The notes: generated from the letters alone by a model not told the origin. DNA of 64,000 nt from Moraxella cuniculi DSM 21768 (GCF_900156515.1 NZ_FTNU01000007.1:1-64000), one strand, 5' to 3'; shown: positions 1-7,751, numbered from the stretch's first letter. Numbers and translations: made by a program.

Positions 1-170
1 CAATACTTTAAACAAAACAAAACCCTAAACCAACTAGACAATGGTAATCGCCCAGAAGAACAAAGCCTACAACACCTACTGGCTCATGCCATCTTAGGTG
101 CTGCCGTAAGCTACGCCACAGGCAATAACCCAACCATAGGTGCTTTATCAGCAGTAGGCAGTGAAGCTGT
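1..170 (+). repeat. Pre-toxin repeat, copy A (matches 2947-3116)
   Basis: The first 47 bases are identical to 2947-2993, and the similarity continues with scattered substitutions through the ATGNNP segment. A second block, 322-357, is a perfect 36-base match to 3265-3300 and encodes the VENN boundary. Such shared blocks upstream of divergent toxin ends are the usual sites for module exchange. Confidence 0.85.
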
Positions 171-315
171 TACTCCTATCTTATCTGACTTCTTATTTGG
201 CAAAAAAACCAAATGAGCTTAGTCAAGAGCAAAAAGATACCATTACAAGTATCTTAAGCCTAACCACAGTTGCCACTGCTTATACCACAACAGGTGATGT
301 GAGCAGTGCAGTGCA
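1..315 (+). pseudogene. Frameshifted pre-toxin segment of an orphan CdiA/FhaB C-terminal module (module 1)
   Basis: The first bases translate in frame 1 as a CdiA/FhaB pre-toxin stretch rich in Ala/Gly, clearly homologous to the module starting near 2947. A run of seven A at 202-208 shifts the frame and brings a TGA at 214-216. Removing one A restores the reading GKKPNELSQEQKD, which matches the sister copy. A second break lies at 303-317, where GCAGT is repeated three times; two copies would read straight into the AAEVGRVGVENN boundary. The two lesions together add six bases, so the reading frame downstream equals the one upstream, but the stops between them still break the protein. The gene is also cut by the window start. 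Confidence 0.75.
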
Positions 316-882
316 GTGAATGCTGCTGAAGTGGGGAGAGTTGGGGTTGAGAATAATAACAGCAGTCGTCAAATTGTGGTTAGAAACCCTGTTCAACAAC
401 AAAGGCTGGATATTATAAATCTTGAGACAGCTGCAATCCGAAGATATTTGCCGGGCTTTAATGGCATTCCATCACTTAGACCCAATAGCCACATTTCCGC
501 TGTTGAGGTGGCTGAATATCAAGCATTTAGTAGATTTCTTAGATATTCAAATCAGACATATCCTGATGCACAAAGTGCTTATCAGGCTTTTAGACAAGTG
601 GGTTATCGGACTGGTTTATCCCAGCCAATTATTGGTCGTGGTGGTTACTATTATGCAAATAATATGAAAATAACCCAAAGTTACTATAACAGACTATGGC
701 GAGAGGGTAGACCAGCGCCTTTTGTTCAGGCTAGAGAGATATTATCATCAAATCCTAGAGTTGAAAGAGATCCACAAGGGAGGCCAAGTTTTAATCGATA
801 CACAACCAACAACTTAGAAATGATTTATAACCCAACAACTGGTGAAATATGGCACATCCAACCAACAAGAAATAGCAGGTGA
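316..882 (+). CDS. Orphan CdiA/FhaB-type C-terminal toxin (module 1)
   Basis: The open frame starts just before the VENN boundary motif (AAEVGRVGVENN) that separates the conserved pre-toxin domain from the variable toxin in contact-dependent inhibition proteins. About 170 residues of variable domain follow, ending in a basic, aromatic tail (NLEMIYNPTTGEIWHIQP). No secretion signal, haemagglutinin repeats or plausible ribosome site are present, and the only start is a GTG inside the pentamer repeat. It is therefore probably a silent cassette rather than an expressed protein. A small downstream gene beginning six bases after the stop is the likely immunity partner. I do not recognise the catalytic family; a nuclease is a guess from the small basic C-terminus. 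Confidence 0.65.
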   Translation: MNAAEVGRVGVENNNSSRQIVVRNPVQQQRLDIINLETAAIRRYLPGFNGIPSLRPNSHISAVEVAEYQAFSRFLRYSNQTYPDAQSAYQAFRQVGYRTGLSQPIIGRGGYYYANNMKITQSYYNRLWREGRPAPFVQAREILSSNPRVERDPQGRPSFNRYTTNNLEMIYNPTTGEIWHIQPTRNSR

Positions 883-887
883 TTTTT

Positions 888-1232
888 ATGCAAATAGACA
901 TTATGTCAAAAACATTAATGGATAATTTACTAACCATTCAAAGATGCAATAATGAAGTTGAATCTATACTTTATAATATTGAAATTTTAATCAAATCTAT
1001 ATTAAATAATATTACAAATATTGATGATGACAAATCGATCGCCCTAATCAAATCTTTGTTCGAAATTCAAGAAAGTGTGGCTTTTGTCGTATTTAAATTT
1101 AACCATAAAACCAGTGATTTTTTATATAACTTTATCTATGATTTTGAGCGATATGATGAATATGCCGCTAAATATGTATTTGATAAATACATAAGCAGTA
1201 AGAGATTTCAAGGCAATAATACAGACTTATAG
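888..1232 (+). CDS. Putative immunity protein for module 1
   Basis: This encodes about 114 residues, strongly alpha-helical in composition and acidic, with no signal peptide. Its place directly after the toxin end is the basis for calling it a CdiI-like immunity protein; I recognise no family. ATG 888 is chosen because AGGTGA lies five bases upstream. A GTG at 879 overlapping the toxin stop is the alternative. The region is much more AT-rich than the housekeeping genes, typical of exchanged toxin-immunity cassettes. Confidence 0.55.
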   Translation: MQIDIMSKTLMDNLLTIQRCNNEVESILYNIEILIKSILNNITNIDDDKSIALIKSLFEIQESVAFVVFKFNHKTSDFLYNFIYDFERYDEYAAKYVFDKYISSKRFQGNNTDL

Positions 1233-1433
1233 TAATTAAATGACAACACCGAAGAAGCTAAGAAATGGGCAGAAGGCGGCATCTACCGAATAGCACTACA
1301 CACAATAACTGCTGCTCTAGCCACAGGTACAATAAAAGGAGCTGTATCAGCAGGTACAACCGCTTACGCCATTCCAAAGATTGATGAATATCTAAAAGAA
1401 CAGGGCTTTGATGAAACCACAAGACAAACCGCT

Positions 1434-2225
1434 TTGCTTGCCCTATCAGCAGCCCTAGGCACAACCATAGGCGACAGCACAGCAAGCACGGTGAATAATG
1501 TGGGGCAGACAAGGTGGAATTATTTGAGTCATCAAGAGAATGAAAGATTGAGAGAATTAAGAAAGAAAAAGTCTAAACTCTCTAACGCTTATGGCAACTG
1601 CGTATCACAAAGATGTGCAGAAATTACACGAGAAATAAAAGTGCTTGAAGATCTCAGTAAACAACGAGATAAGGCGTTTGATACGGCTTATAAAAATTGT
1701 AGGGCTGGATTGTCATGCGATAATTTTTATTATTTGCATGTCACTCAACGAAATGAGTGGAATAGGGAGGGGGTTGAGTTATTCAAAAAACAATTTAATC
1801 CAAAGCTTAGCTATGAACAGCAGTCACAAGAGTTTCGACAAAACTGGAATGAGTACCCTGATTATAAAAATGCATTTCATAACTTTTCTGCTGATGGTAC
1901 AAAAATTTTACAAAATCCTGATGGGGCTTATCCTCATACAAAATATGTACATAAGGGCGGTCAATTTGAAGTGATTGTAGATAAAAAAACAGGGAAAATT
2001 GTTACCACTCCATCTAATGCAGGCACATTTAATTACTATGCAGACAGTTTAGGTCATATAGATTATGATGTAGATCCTTGGGCGGACTTTGGTAGCGGCA
2101 ATGGTGACAATACAAGCTATAATATTCGTCATTCTGGTTCAGGAAAATTTTTTGGTGAATTCAAACTATGGGATAATAAAGAAGATTCTATTAAAAAATT
2201 TAAAAAAGTTGATAAGGTTAGATAG
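1434..2225 (+). CDS. Orphan CdiA/FhaB-type C-terminal toxin (module 2)
   Basis: The same frame is open back to 1236, where it already reads as a pre-toxin domain (KKWAEGGIYRIALHTITAAL, then ALGTTIGD). Its boundary motif is the VNN variant followed by WNYLSHQE. The TTG at 1434 is only the first permissible start, so this too looks like a promoterless cassette. After a coiled, charged, cysteine-containing linker (residues about 25-100), the C-terminal domain has a GGQFEVIVD strand, then GTFNYY, GHIDYDVDPW and a Gly/Asn-rich stretch. I recall this signature from a widespread toxin end of FHA-like proteins, but its activity is unknown to me. The next gene starts one base after the stop. Confidence 0.65.
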   Translation: MLALSAALGTTIGDSTASTVNNVGQTRWNYLSHQENERLRELRKKKSKLSNAYGNCVSQRCAEITREIKVLEDLSKQRDKAFDTAYKNCRAGLSCDNFYYLHVTQRNEWNREGVELFKKQFNPKLSYEQQSQEFRQNWNEYPDYKNAFHNFSADGTKILQNPDGAYPHTKYVHKGGQFEVIVDKKTGKIVTTPSNAGTFNYYADSLGHIDYDVDPWADFGSGNGDNTSYNIRHSGSGKFFGEFKLWDNKEDSIKKFKKVDKVR

Positions 2226-2495
2226 ATGAATAAGTTTGAAAAAATATTTCTTTTGATGGCTGTTGATTTTATTATCATATTTAATATGGGTTTAGCCTTT
2301 GAACCTTTTAAAAATCATTTTTTATTTAAGGTTTTTCACTATTATTTTGCTATTAGTATTGTGCTTTTATTTTTTTATTATGCTATATCAAAATTATTTC
2401 CAAGGATATATAACTACTATTGGATATTTATTATTGTATTTATTACTATTAAAGAGTATTTTGCAATATTGCTGTATGGAGCATCAGTTCTTTAG
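2226..2495 (+). CDS. Small three-helix membrane protein, putative immunity for module 2
   Basis: This is an 89-residue, very hydrophobic protein with three predicted membrane segments (about residues 8-26, 38-56 and 64-84) and few charges. The ATG directly abuts the stop of the module 2 toxin, so translational coupling and an immunity role are likely. A membrane-embedded immunity protein suggests its toxin acts at or from the inner membrane or periplasm; that is inference. No family is recognised. Confidence 0.6.
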   Translation: MNKFEKIFLLMAVDFIIIFNMGLAFEPFKNHFLFKVFHYYFAISIVLLFFYYAISKLFPRIYNYYWIFIIVFITIKEYFAILLYGASVL

Positions 2496-2521
2496 CTATT
2501 AGTATGGTAAAATATGTACAG

Positions 2522-2550
2522 CACACCATTAAAGCAATTTTAATAGTGTG
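2522..2550 (+). terminator. Hairpin between toxin modules 2 and 3
   Basis: CACACCATTAAA and TTTAATAGTGTG form a nearly perfect stem around a short loop. There is no clear T tract, so it may be a weak terminator or a recombination scar at the module junction. Confidence 0.35.
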
Positions 2551-2868
2551 TAACAATACTGGTTTATAAAGCATCGGCTATGGTACAATACCCCCAACCA
2601 ACAACAAACCCAAAACCAACTTAACCAAATCATCAACAATGATTTTAACAAAGACAAAGCGATTAAAGAGCTAAATGCTCAGACAATTATCACCCAAGCC
2701 TTTGACAGTGAACGCCGTAAAATAAAAAGCGAGTACGCCAAAAAAGCAGAAGACTACCTTAAACAAGCCAAAGACTTACCAGATGATGACCCAAGAAAAA
2801 TAGAACTGGAAGCTAAAGCCCAAAAGATACAAACCAACCTAAGAATCTTCGATAGCATCACCTCAGCC

Positions 2869-3912
2869 TTGTATGCTCCTAACTCAAATGGCATACTGGG
2901 TGATGTTACAAGAGCATTAAGTCCAGAACTTGCTTACAAAATAGGACAATACTTTAAACAAAACAAAACCCTAAACCAACTAGACAATGGTAACAGACCA
3001 GAAGAACAAAGCCCACAACACCTACTGGCTCATGCCATCTTAGGGGCTGCTACAAATTATGCCACAGGCAATAACCCAATAACAGGTGCTTTATCAGGAG
3101 CAGGCAGTGAAGCTACTGCCCCTGCCCTATCTAAGTTCTTATTTGGTAAAGATTCAAAAGAACTCACCCAAGATGAAAAAGACATCATTACCAACATCAT
3201 CACCCTAGCTACAGCATTTACTACTTATACCATCACTGATGGCGATGTTGCAGGTAGTGTGAGTGCTGCTGAAGTGGGGAGAGTTGGGGTTGAGAATAAT
3301 GATCATGATAGACTGTTGCCAAATGGCACAAGCTATCATCCGGGAGATAGAGTAAGGTTTTCCGATGAAGAAGCTTTGTTCATTAAAGATGCAATAGGGT
3401 TTGTTGTAACTCCAGTAGGCTTTTTAGATGCTTACCACAATGCAAAAACCGATGAAGATAAAGCATTGGCTGTCGCTACCGCCTTTAAAATACCTATTGG
3501 TAAAGCTAGAACATATGTCCAGAAAGCAAAAACCAAACAAAATACACAAGTTGGATATGAGCCTGATAATGATTTTTTAAGTAGTCAAGCCAGTAAAAAA
3601 GCTAGAGATGAAAAGTTAATCAAAGATGCTGAAAATATCAGCACGGCCAAACCTGATGGTAGACCGCCGCAAGTAACAGCACCAAGAAACATTCAAGAGC
3701 AAATATTGTGGAGTGAAGTTGTTAAAAACCCTAAGACCGCCGGTAAACCTTTAAATGGTATGAACAATGATCCTAGATTCTCCAAAGACGCAGGATTTCA
3801 AAAGATGGAAGCCAAAATGAGAAGTAATGATGGAAAGACGGTAGTTATACATTATCAATACAATCATAAGACAAATAAGGCTTATGATATTAAGATAACC
3901 TCAGTTGAATAA
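2869..3912 (+). CDS. Orphan CdiA/FhaB-type pre-toxin plus toxin (module 3)
   Basis: The frame is open from 2554 and encodes a charged helical segment, the ATGNNP pre-toxin domain, the boundary motif AEVGRVGVENN (near residue 140 of the TTG-started protein) and a variable end. No ATG occurs until deep in the toxin part, and TTG 2869 has no evident ribosome site. The module therefore looks like silent cargo that needs recombination into a full-length cdiA/fhaB to be expressed. The last 60 residues (NNDPRFSKDAGFQKMEA, then VVIHYQYN and AYDIKI) resemble toxin ends I associate with RNase-like polymorphic toxins, but I cannot assign the activity. An immunity-like gene follows at 3936. Confidence 0.7.
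   Translation: MYAPNSNGILGDVTRALSPELAYKIGQYFKQNKTLNQLDNGNRPEEQSPQHLLAHAILGAATNYATGNNPITGALSGAGSEATAPALSKFLFGKDSKELTQDEKDIITNIITLATAFTTYTITDGDVAGSVSAAEVGRVGVENNDHDRLLPNGTSYHPGDRVRFSDEEALFIKDAIGFVVTPVGFLDAYHNAKTDEDKALAVATAFKIPIGKARTYVQKAKTKQNTQVGYEPDNDFLSSQASKKARDEKLIKDAENISTAKPDGRPPQVTAPRNIQEQILWSEVVKNPKTAGKPLNGMNNDPRFSKDAGFQKMEAKMRSNDGKTVVIHYQYNHKTNKAYDIKITSVE
2947..3116 (+). repeat. Pre-toxin repeat, copy B (matches 1-170)
   Basis: This is the intact counterpart of the damaged copy at the window start, with the first 47 bases identical. It serves as the reference that reveals the one-base and five-base insertions in module 1. Confidence 0.85.
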
Positions 3913-3935
3913 CAAGAATTTAAGGAGTTAAAAAG

Positions 3936-4337
3936 ATGTTGATTAGAGCAAAAGATAGTTTGTTAAATAATTATATTTACATTTATTCAATATATTTGTC
4001 TAAAAACGGCTTTGATGAAACTTGTTGGTATTTTTTATGTAGCTCTGAGAATAAATTTGGACTTAATGTTTTTACATTAGACGAGATTAAGGAAATTGAG
4101 ATTTTGGATTTTGAATGTCAGATTTCTTACTTCTATATTGACAACGAAATTGTAAACAGAATAAGAAAAAACAATTGGAGCATAGATGAAAATTTATACT
4201 TAAATTCACAAAATCAGTATATGCACCCAGTTTTAAAATATTTTTTAGATAATCAGTGGGAAGTTTACGAAGGAATCATTGAAGGTCAGATTGATGATTG
4301 GAGAGAATTCGAAAAAAAATTAGGATTTAGACCTTGA
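3936..4337 (+). CDS. Putative immunity protein for module 3
   Basis: This encodes 133 residues, acidic and rich in aromatic residues and Ile/Asn, with no signal peptide. It has its own good ribosome site (AAGGAG, nine bases before the ATG), 23 bases after the module 3 stop, so it can be translated even if the toxin is silent. Immunity is inferred from position and acidic character. No family is recognised. Confidence 0.6.
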   Translation: MLIRAKDSLLNNYIYIYSIYLSKNGFDETCWYFLCSSENKFGLNVFTLDEIKEIEILDFECQISYFYIDNEIVNRIRKNNWSIDENLYLNSQNQYMHPVLKYFLDNQWEVYEGIIEGQIDDWREFEKKLGFRP

Positions 4338-4348
4338 GTAATTCAAAA

Positions 4349-4839
4349 GACCCTAGACCATCAAAGTTAAAAACCTCACTTAATTAAACTCCATAAATGG
4401 CGTTGTAACTCATCAACATCTTTGTTCCAACGCCATTTGCATTCTTTGTCGTTGCGTTCAAAGTTGACAGTAACACCGTTAAATTTAGCAAGCCGTCTCT
4501 TTTGAAGATACCAAAAACAGGTTGTTTTATGTGCCACGACCTTGCTTTAACTTGCCGTGAAAGCCTCTTTGTCGCTTTGCCCCAAAATAGTTTTCATCCA
4601 GTTCAATTTCACCGTATCATAAGCGTTTTTGGTTGGTTTAATACTCATAGATTTCTTGTCTAAAAACACCAAACCGATGATTGATTGTATTGCGATTGAA
4701 CTCAAGCAAAAGTGCTGTTCTTGTTGCATCTATGTCAATACAAAAGCATTTTATGATTTTCTTGAGTTTATAGACACTTAACTTACTGTTATACTTCATA
4801 TTTCTAGTCTAGTATGGGTTGGATTGCTGGTCTAGAGCC
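4349..4839 (-). mobile_element. Degenerate IS1016-group (IS1595 family) element
   Basis: Imperfect terminal repeats, GACCCTAGACCATCAAAG at 4349-4366 and the complement of GGCTCTAGACCAGCAATC at 4839-4822, bracket a broken transposase. No target duplication is visible in the flanks. The element is shorter than the usual roughly 700-base IS1016 because the middle of the transposase is missing. Confidence 0.75.
4376..4799 (-). pseudogene. IS1016-like transposase, internally deleted
   Basis: The minus-strand translation begins MKYNSKLSVYKLKKIIKCF, the typical IS1016 N-terminus, then stops early. In another frame it resumes as GEIELDENYFGAKRQRGFHGK, which contains the first catalytic Asp. After a jump it ends in a third stretch, RLAKFNGVTVNFE and KWRWNKDVDEL, reading to a proper stop. 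The segment between GIFKRDG and RLAKFNG, which should hold the second and third catalytic residues, is deleted, so the element cannot move by itself. Confidence 0.8.
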
Positions 4840-5013
4840 TTTATAATTAATGGTTGTAGTAAAGAAGTCTATCAGATGGAGGATTTTAGCAAATTTTATC
4901 CTTAGCTTAAGGAGGGAAATATACCTGATATGAGCAACTATATGAGTGGTGACAATGTTGTTGATATGATGACATGCAAGAATAAATATAGCTATACATA
5001 TCGCTGTCCATAA
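4840..5013 (+). pseudogene. Fragment of a small lipoprotein truncated by the IS remnant
   Basis: Directly next to the IS end, one frame reads FIINGCSKEVYQMEDFSKFYP, stop, LKEGNIPDMSNYM and on to a TAA at 5011. NGCSKE resembles a lipobox cysteine, with the rest of the signal peptide lost at the IS junction. A TAG at 4903-4905 interrupts the frame. I infer a dead lipoprotein, possibly an old immunity or entericidin-like gene. Confidence 0.35.
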
Positions 5014-5237
5014 TTATACCCATCTTATATTAAGCCCCAAACCACGAAATCGCCCACCACAACGGACAAGGTGAAACTTTTGCCACTTAAAAACCAAGAA
5101 GGCAATAATAGAGAACAAGGATAAGTTTGGGGGTGGACTATGACAGGCGGCATTGCCAAAAATAAATACAATTATTGTGCCACCTAGGGCGTATTCAAAG
5201 AGAATCAACGATTATATATCAGGCAATACCAGATCGT
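5014..5237. other. No gene recognised
   Basis: The open frames on both strands here lack family resemblance and ribosome sites. The stretch probably represents decayed accessory DNA between the toxin array and dusA. Confidence 0.4.
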
Positions 5238-5266
5238 TTGGAGATAGTTGCTAAATAGCGTATAAT
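5238..5266 (+). promoter_or_regulatory. Sigma-70 promoter for dusA
   Basis: TTGGAG at 5238-5243 and a perfect TATAAT at 5261-5266 are separated by 17 bases, about 90 bases upstream of dusA. Confidence 0.6.
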
Positions 5267-5358
5267 AGCAAAAAAACACAAGTGCCAATAAGCAAACAAA
5301 AAAATAAATCAAATTTAAACCATTGATTTTAATAAAAAATTTACAAGTAGTTGATTTT

Positions 5359-6324
5359 ATGAAAGATAAGCGTATCAGCCTTGCACCGATGATTGATTGG
5401 ACGACCAGTGATTTTCGGAATTTTGCTCGCTTTTTTAACCCTGATATTTATTTGTATACCGAGATGATTAGCACCAGTGCTATTTTAAAGGGTGATGCCG
5501 CTCATATTTTGCGGTTTACGAATGAAGAACACCCTGTAGTGCTACAACTGGGCGGTTCTGACGCGTCTCATATGGCTGCCGCCATCGAGCGAGCGGAGGC
5601 GATTTGTGGGGGGTATGATGAATACAACATCAATGTTGGCTGCCCGTCTGATAGGGTGCAACACAATCGAATTGGTGCGTGCTTGATGGCTGAACCGCAA
5701 CTGGTTGCTGATATGGTGCGTGCCATGCGTGAGGCAACCGACAAGCCCATCACTGTCAAGCATCGGATTGGGATCGATCATCATGACAGTTATGAGTTTA
5801 TGCGTGATTTTGTCGGAGAGGTTGCTCAAGCTGGCTGCAAGCGTTTTATTGTTCATGCACGCACGGCATGGCTGCAGGGCTTATCACCCAAAGAAAACCG
5901 AGAAATTCCACCCCTGCGTTATCAGGAGGTGTATCGGCTTAAGGAAGAATTTACCGAATTAACCATCGAAATCAACGGCGGCATTGATAATTTATCGGCA
6001 ATAGATGAGCATCTTAAACGAGTTGATGGCGTGATGATTGGTCGAGCATTTTATCACAATCCGTATTTGATGGCACAGTGCAATACTCTGTGGCAACGGA
6101 GCGTACCAAGCCATCGAGAGATTTTTGAGAAACTGCTGGCATACTTGCACACCAGAGCGGAGCAAGGGGCAAATTTGGCAACGCTAAGCCGACACTATTT
6201 GGGCTTGTTTCAGGGCATGGCAGGGGCTCGCCATTGGCGACAGCAATTAAGCGGCAAATCGGTTTTGACACTTGAGCAAATTCGCCAAGCAGGTGAGTAT
6301 GTACTGCTGCATAACAATGTCTAA
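5359..6324 (+). CDS. dusA: tRNA-dihydrouridine(20/20a) synthase DusA
   Basis: This FMN-dependent enzyme reduces uridine 20/20a in the tRNA D-loop. It is 321 residues, the normal length, and is a TIM-barrel dihydrouridine synthase. The N-terminus has LAPMIDWT; the catalytic Cys95 sits in NVGCPSDRVQ, a DusA signature; VKHRIGID follows near 133-140; and the phosphate-binding GRAFYHNPYL is near the end of the barrel. The longest frame begins with a TTG at 5323, but ATG 5359 gives the canonical N-terminus just before the first barrel strand. It is monocistronic on the plus strand and is the first clear core gene after the accessory array. Confidence 0.95.
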   Translation: MKDKRISLAPMIDWTTSDFRNFARFFNPDIYLYTEMISTSAILKGDAAHILRFTNEEHPVVLQLGGSDASHMAAAIERAEAICGGYDEYNINVGCPSDRVQHNRIGACLMAEPQLVADMVRAMREATDKPITVKHRIGIDHHDSYEFMRDFVGEVAQAGCKRFIVHARTAWLQGLSPKENREIPPLRYQEVYRLKEEFTELTIEINGGIDNLSAIDEHLKRVDGVMIGRAFYHNPYLMAQCNTLWQRSVPSHREIFEKLLAYLHTRAEQGANLATLSRHYLGLFQGMAGARHWRQQLSGKSVLTLEQIRQAGEYVLLHNNV

Positions 6325-6441
6325 TACTTATTAGAAATAATGAATAATAAGGCAATTGTTGGCGATGAAAAGCCTATCAATCTTTCCCTATGGGACTTGG
6401 GTCAATCGTGGGGCTGTATTAATGCAACTTATTGTTTTTAA

Positions 6442-7239
6442 TTATTTTTCTGATAATTTTGCCAAATGTAGTTTTTGATTGACCAATAAAGCAATGACAG
6501 CATGGACGCATCTGTTGTGCTGATATGTTTGGTCTTGCCAGTCGCCAAGCACCATGCGAGTTTTTTGTCCGTATTGATGGCTGGCAGGGCGGTGCGTATG
6601 CCCATGTAGCAATATGTCGCAGTCATGCAGAGCGGTCTGTACAGCTTGGTCATTAACATCCATGATGGTCGCAGATTTGCTGTGTTTTTGGGTGGTTGCT
6701 TGAGTTTTGATATTGTTGGCAAGTTTTTGGCGAAAACTAAGTGGCATATTTAATAATAAAAACTTAACAATTGGATTGCGAATAATCGCACGATAGCGTT
6801 GATATGCCACATCATCGGTGCACAGAGCATCGCCATGCTCAAGGCGAATGCGGGCGGTTGGGGTTTTTAGGAAAAATGGCTCGTCAAGCAGCACGCCATT
6901 AAAGCTGCTGCACAGTTTTTGTGAAATGGCAAAATCGCGGTTGCCATGCATCACAAAAATCTGCACGCCCTTGAGCTTTTGTAGTGCAGTGATGACAGGG
7001 TGTAGCCAATGCGTAGTTTTATCGGCCGTATCCAGATAGTCGTCATCACCAAGCCAGCCATCAAGCCAATCACCCAACAAATACAGTTCGGATAGGTTTG
7101 GTAATTGTTGCAGATGCTGTATCAGCTTGATAAACGCCTGTGTCAATCTGGGCGTGTCAGCTGATAGGTGCAAATCACTAACAAAAACCGCCTGAATTTC
7201 AGACGGCTTTTTGTACAAAAAATCATCAACGCTACGCAT
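6442..7239 (-). CDS. lpxH: UDP-2,3-diacylglucosamine diphosphatase LpxH
   Basis: LpxH hydrolyses UDP-2,3-diacylglucosamine to lipid X in lipid A synthesis at the inner membrane face. The calcineurin-like metallophosphatase motifs are complete: SDLHLS (21-26), GDWLD (56-60), HGNRD (98-102), EHGD (134-137) and HGHTHRP (212-218). Length (265) fits the family with a modest C-terminal extension. It follows ppiB by two bases and is probably co-transcribed; ppiB-lpxH adjacency is common in gammaproteobacteria. Codons 9 to 19, ahead of the first metal-binding motif, contain a terminator-like inverted repeat (see separate entry). Confidence 0.95.
   Translation of the reverse strand: MRSVDDFLYKKPSEIQAVFVSDLHLSADTPRLTQAFIKLIQHLQQLPNLSELYLLGDWLDGWLGDDDYLDTADKTTHWLHPVITALQKLKGVQIFVMHGNRDFAISQKLCSSFNGVLLDEPFFLKTPTARIRLEHGDALCTDDVAYQRYRAIIRNPIVKFLLLNMPLSFRQKLANNIKTQATTQKHSKSATIMDVNDQAVQTALHDCDILLHGHTHRPASHQYGQKTRMVLGDWQDQTYQHNRCVHAVIALLVNQKLHLAKLSEK
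7183..7212 (-). repeat. Inverted repeat with a neisserial DUS core inside the start of lpxH
   Basis: The minus strand reads GCCGTCTGAA followed immediately by its near inverse, TTCAGGCGGT, flanked by A5 and T5 tracts. This makes a compact hairpin with a U tail, like an intrinsic terminator. GCCGTCTGAA is the 10-base core of the Neisseria DNA uptake sequence, which is often found as inverted pairs. Here it lies within coding sequence. Confidence 0.6.
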
Positions 7240-7241
7240 GG

Positions 7242-7751
7242 TTATTTTTTGATGATTTTGGCGGTGTTGATGACCACAGGCTCTGTTGGTACATCGGCAT
7301 GATAGCCGAAACGACCTGTTGGCACGCCTTTGATTTGATTAACCACATCCATGCCGTCAATCACACGACCGAAGACAGCATAGCCCCAACCTTGAGGCGT
7401 TGGGCTTGAGTAGTTCAAAAAGTCATTGTCTTTGACATTGATAAAAAATTGTGCAGTGGCTGAATGTGGATCGCTGGTGCGAGCCATGGCAATCGTGCCA
7501 ACGCTATTTTTTAGCCCATTGTCGGCTTCATTTTTAATTGGTGTGCCTGTGCGTTTTTCGTTCATTTCGGCGTCCATACCGCCACCTTGAATCATAAAAC
7601 CGTCAATCACACGGTGAAACACCAAGCCATTATAATGACCAGATTCTACATAATCCAAGAAGTTGGCAACGGTAACAGGGGCTTTTTCGGCATTTAGCTC
7701 AAGCACGATAACGCCATAGCTGGTGTCAAGTTCTACAATTGGCATATCCAT
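7242..7751 (-). CDS. ppiB: Peptidyl-prolyl cis-trans isomerase, cyclophilin type
   Basis: This is a cytoplasmic cyclophilin that speeds proline isomerisation during folding. The single domain (169 residues) lacks a signal peptide, pointing to PpiB rather than periplasmic PpiA. Signature features are [13 protein letters not shown] (about 46-58), IAMART and [10 protein letters not shown] with the active-site Arg/Phe/Gln residues, and [16 protein letters not shown]. It starts 228 bases from the divergent glnS, so the shared intergenic region must hold both promoters. It is the first gene of the ppiB-lpxH pair. Confidence 0.93.
   Translation of the reverse strand: MDMPIVELDTSYGVIVLELNAEKAPVTVANFLDYVESGHYNGLVFHRVIDGFMIQGGGMDAEMNEKRTGTPIKNEADNGLKNSVGTIAMARTSDPHSATAQFFINVKDNDFLNYSSPTPQGWGYAVFGRVIDGMDVVNQIKGVPTGRFGYHADVPTEPVVINTAKIIKK

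Noticed and set aside
1258-1512. Minus-strand open frame opposite module 2
   Set aside because: It is a shadow of the pre-toxin coding strand, rich in Leu from reversed Ala/Gln codons.
4547-4729. Short minus-strand open frame (60 codons) near the toxin array
   Set aside because: It is a chance frame inside the degenerate IS1016 transposase; the true transposase pieces are in other frames.
5014-5208. Minus-strand open frame after the lipoprotein fragment
   Set aside because: No start context, no family resemblance, and decayed surroundings.
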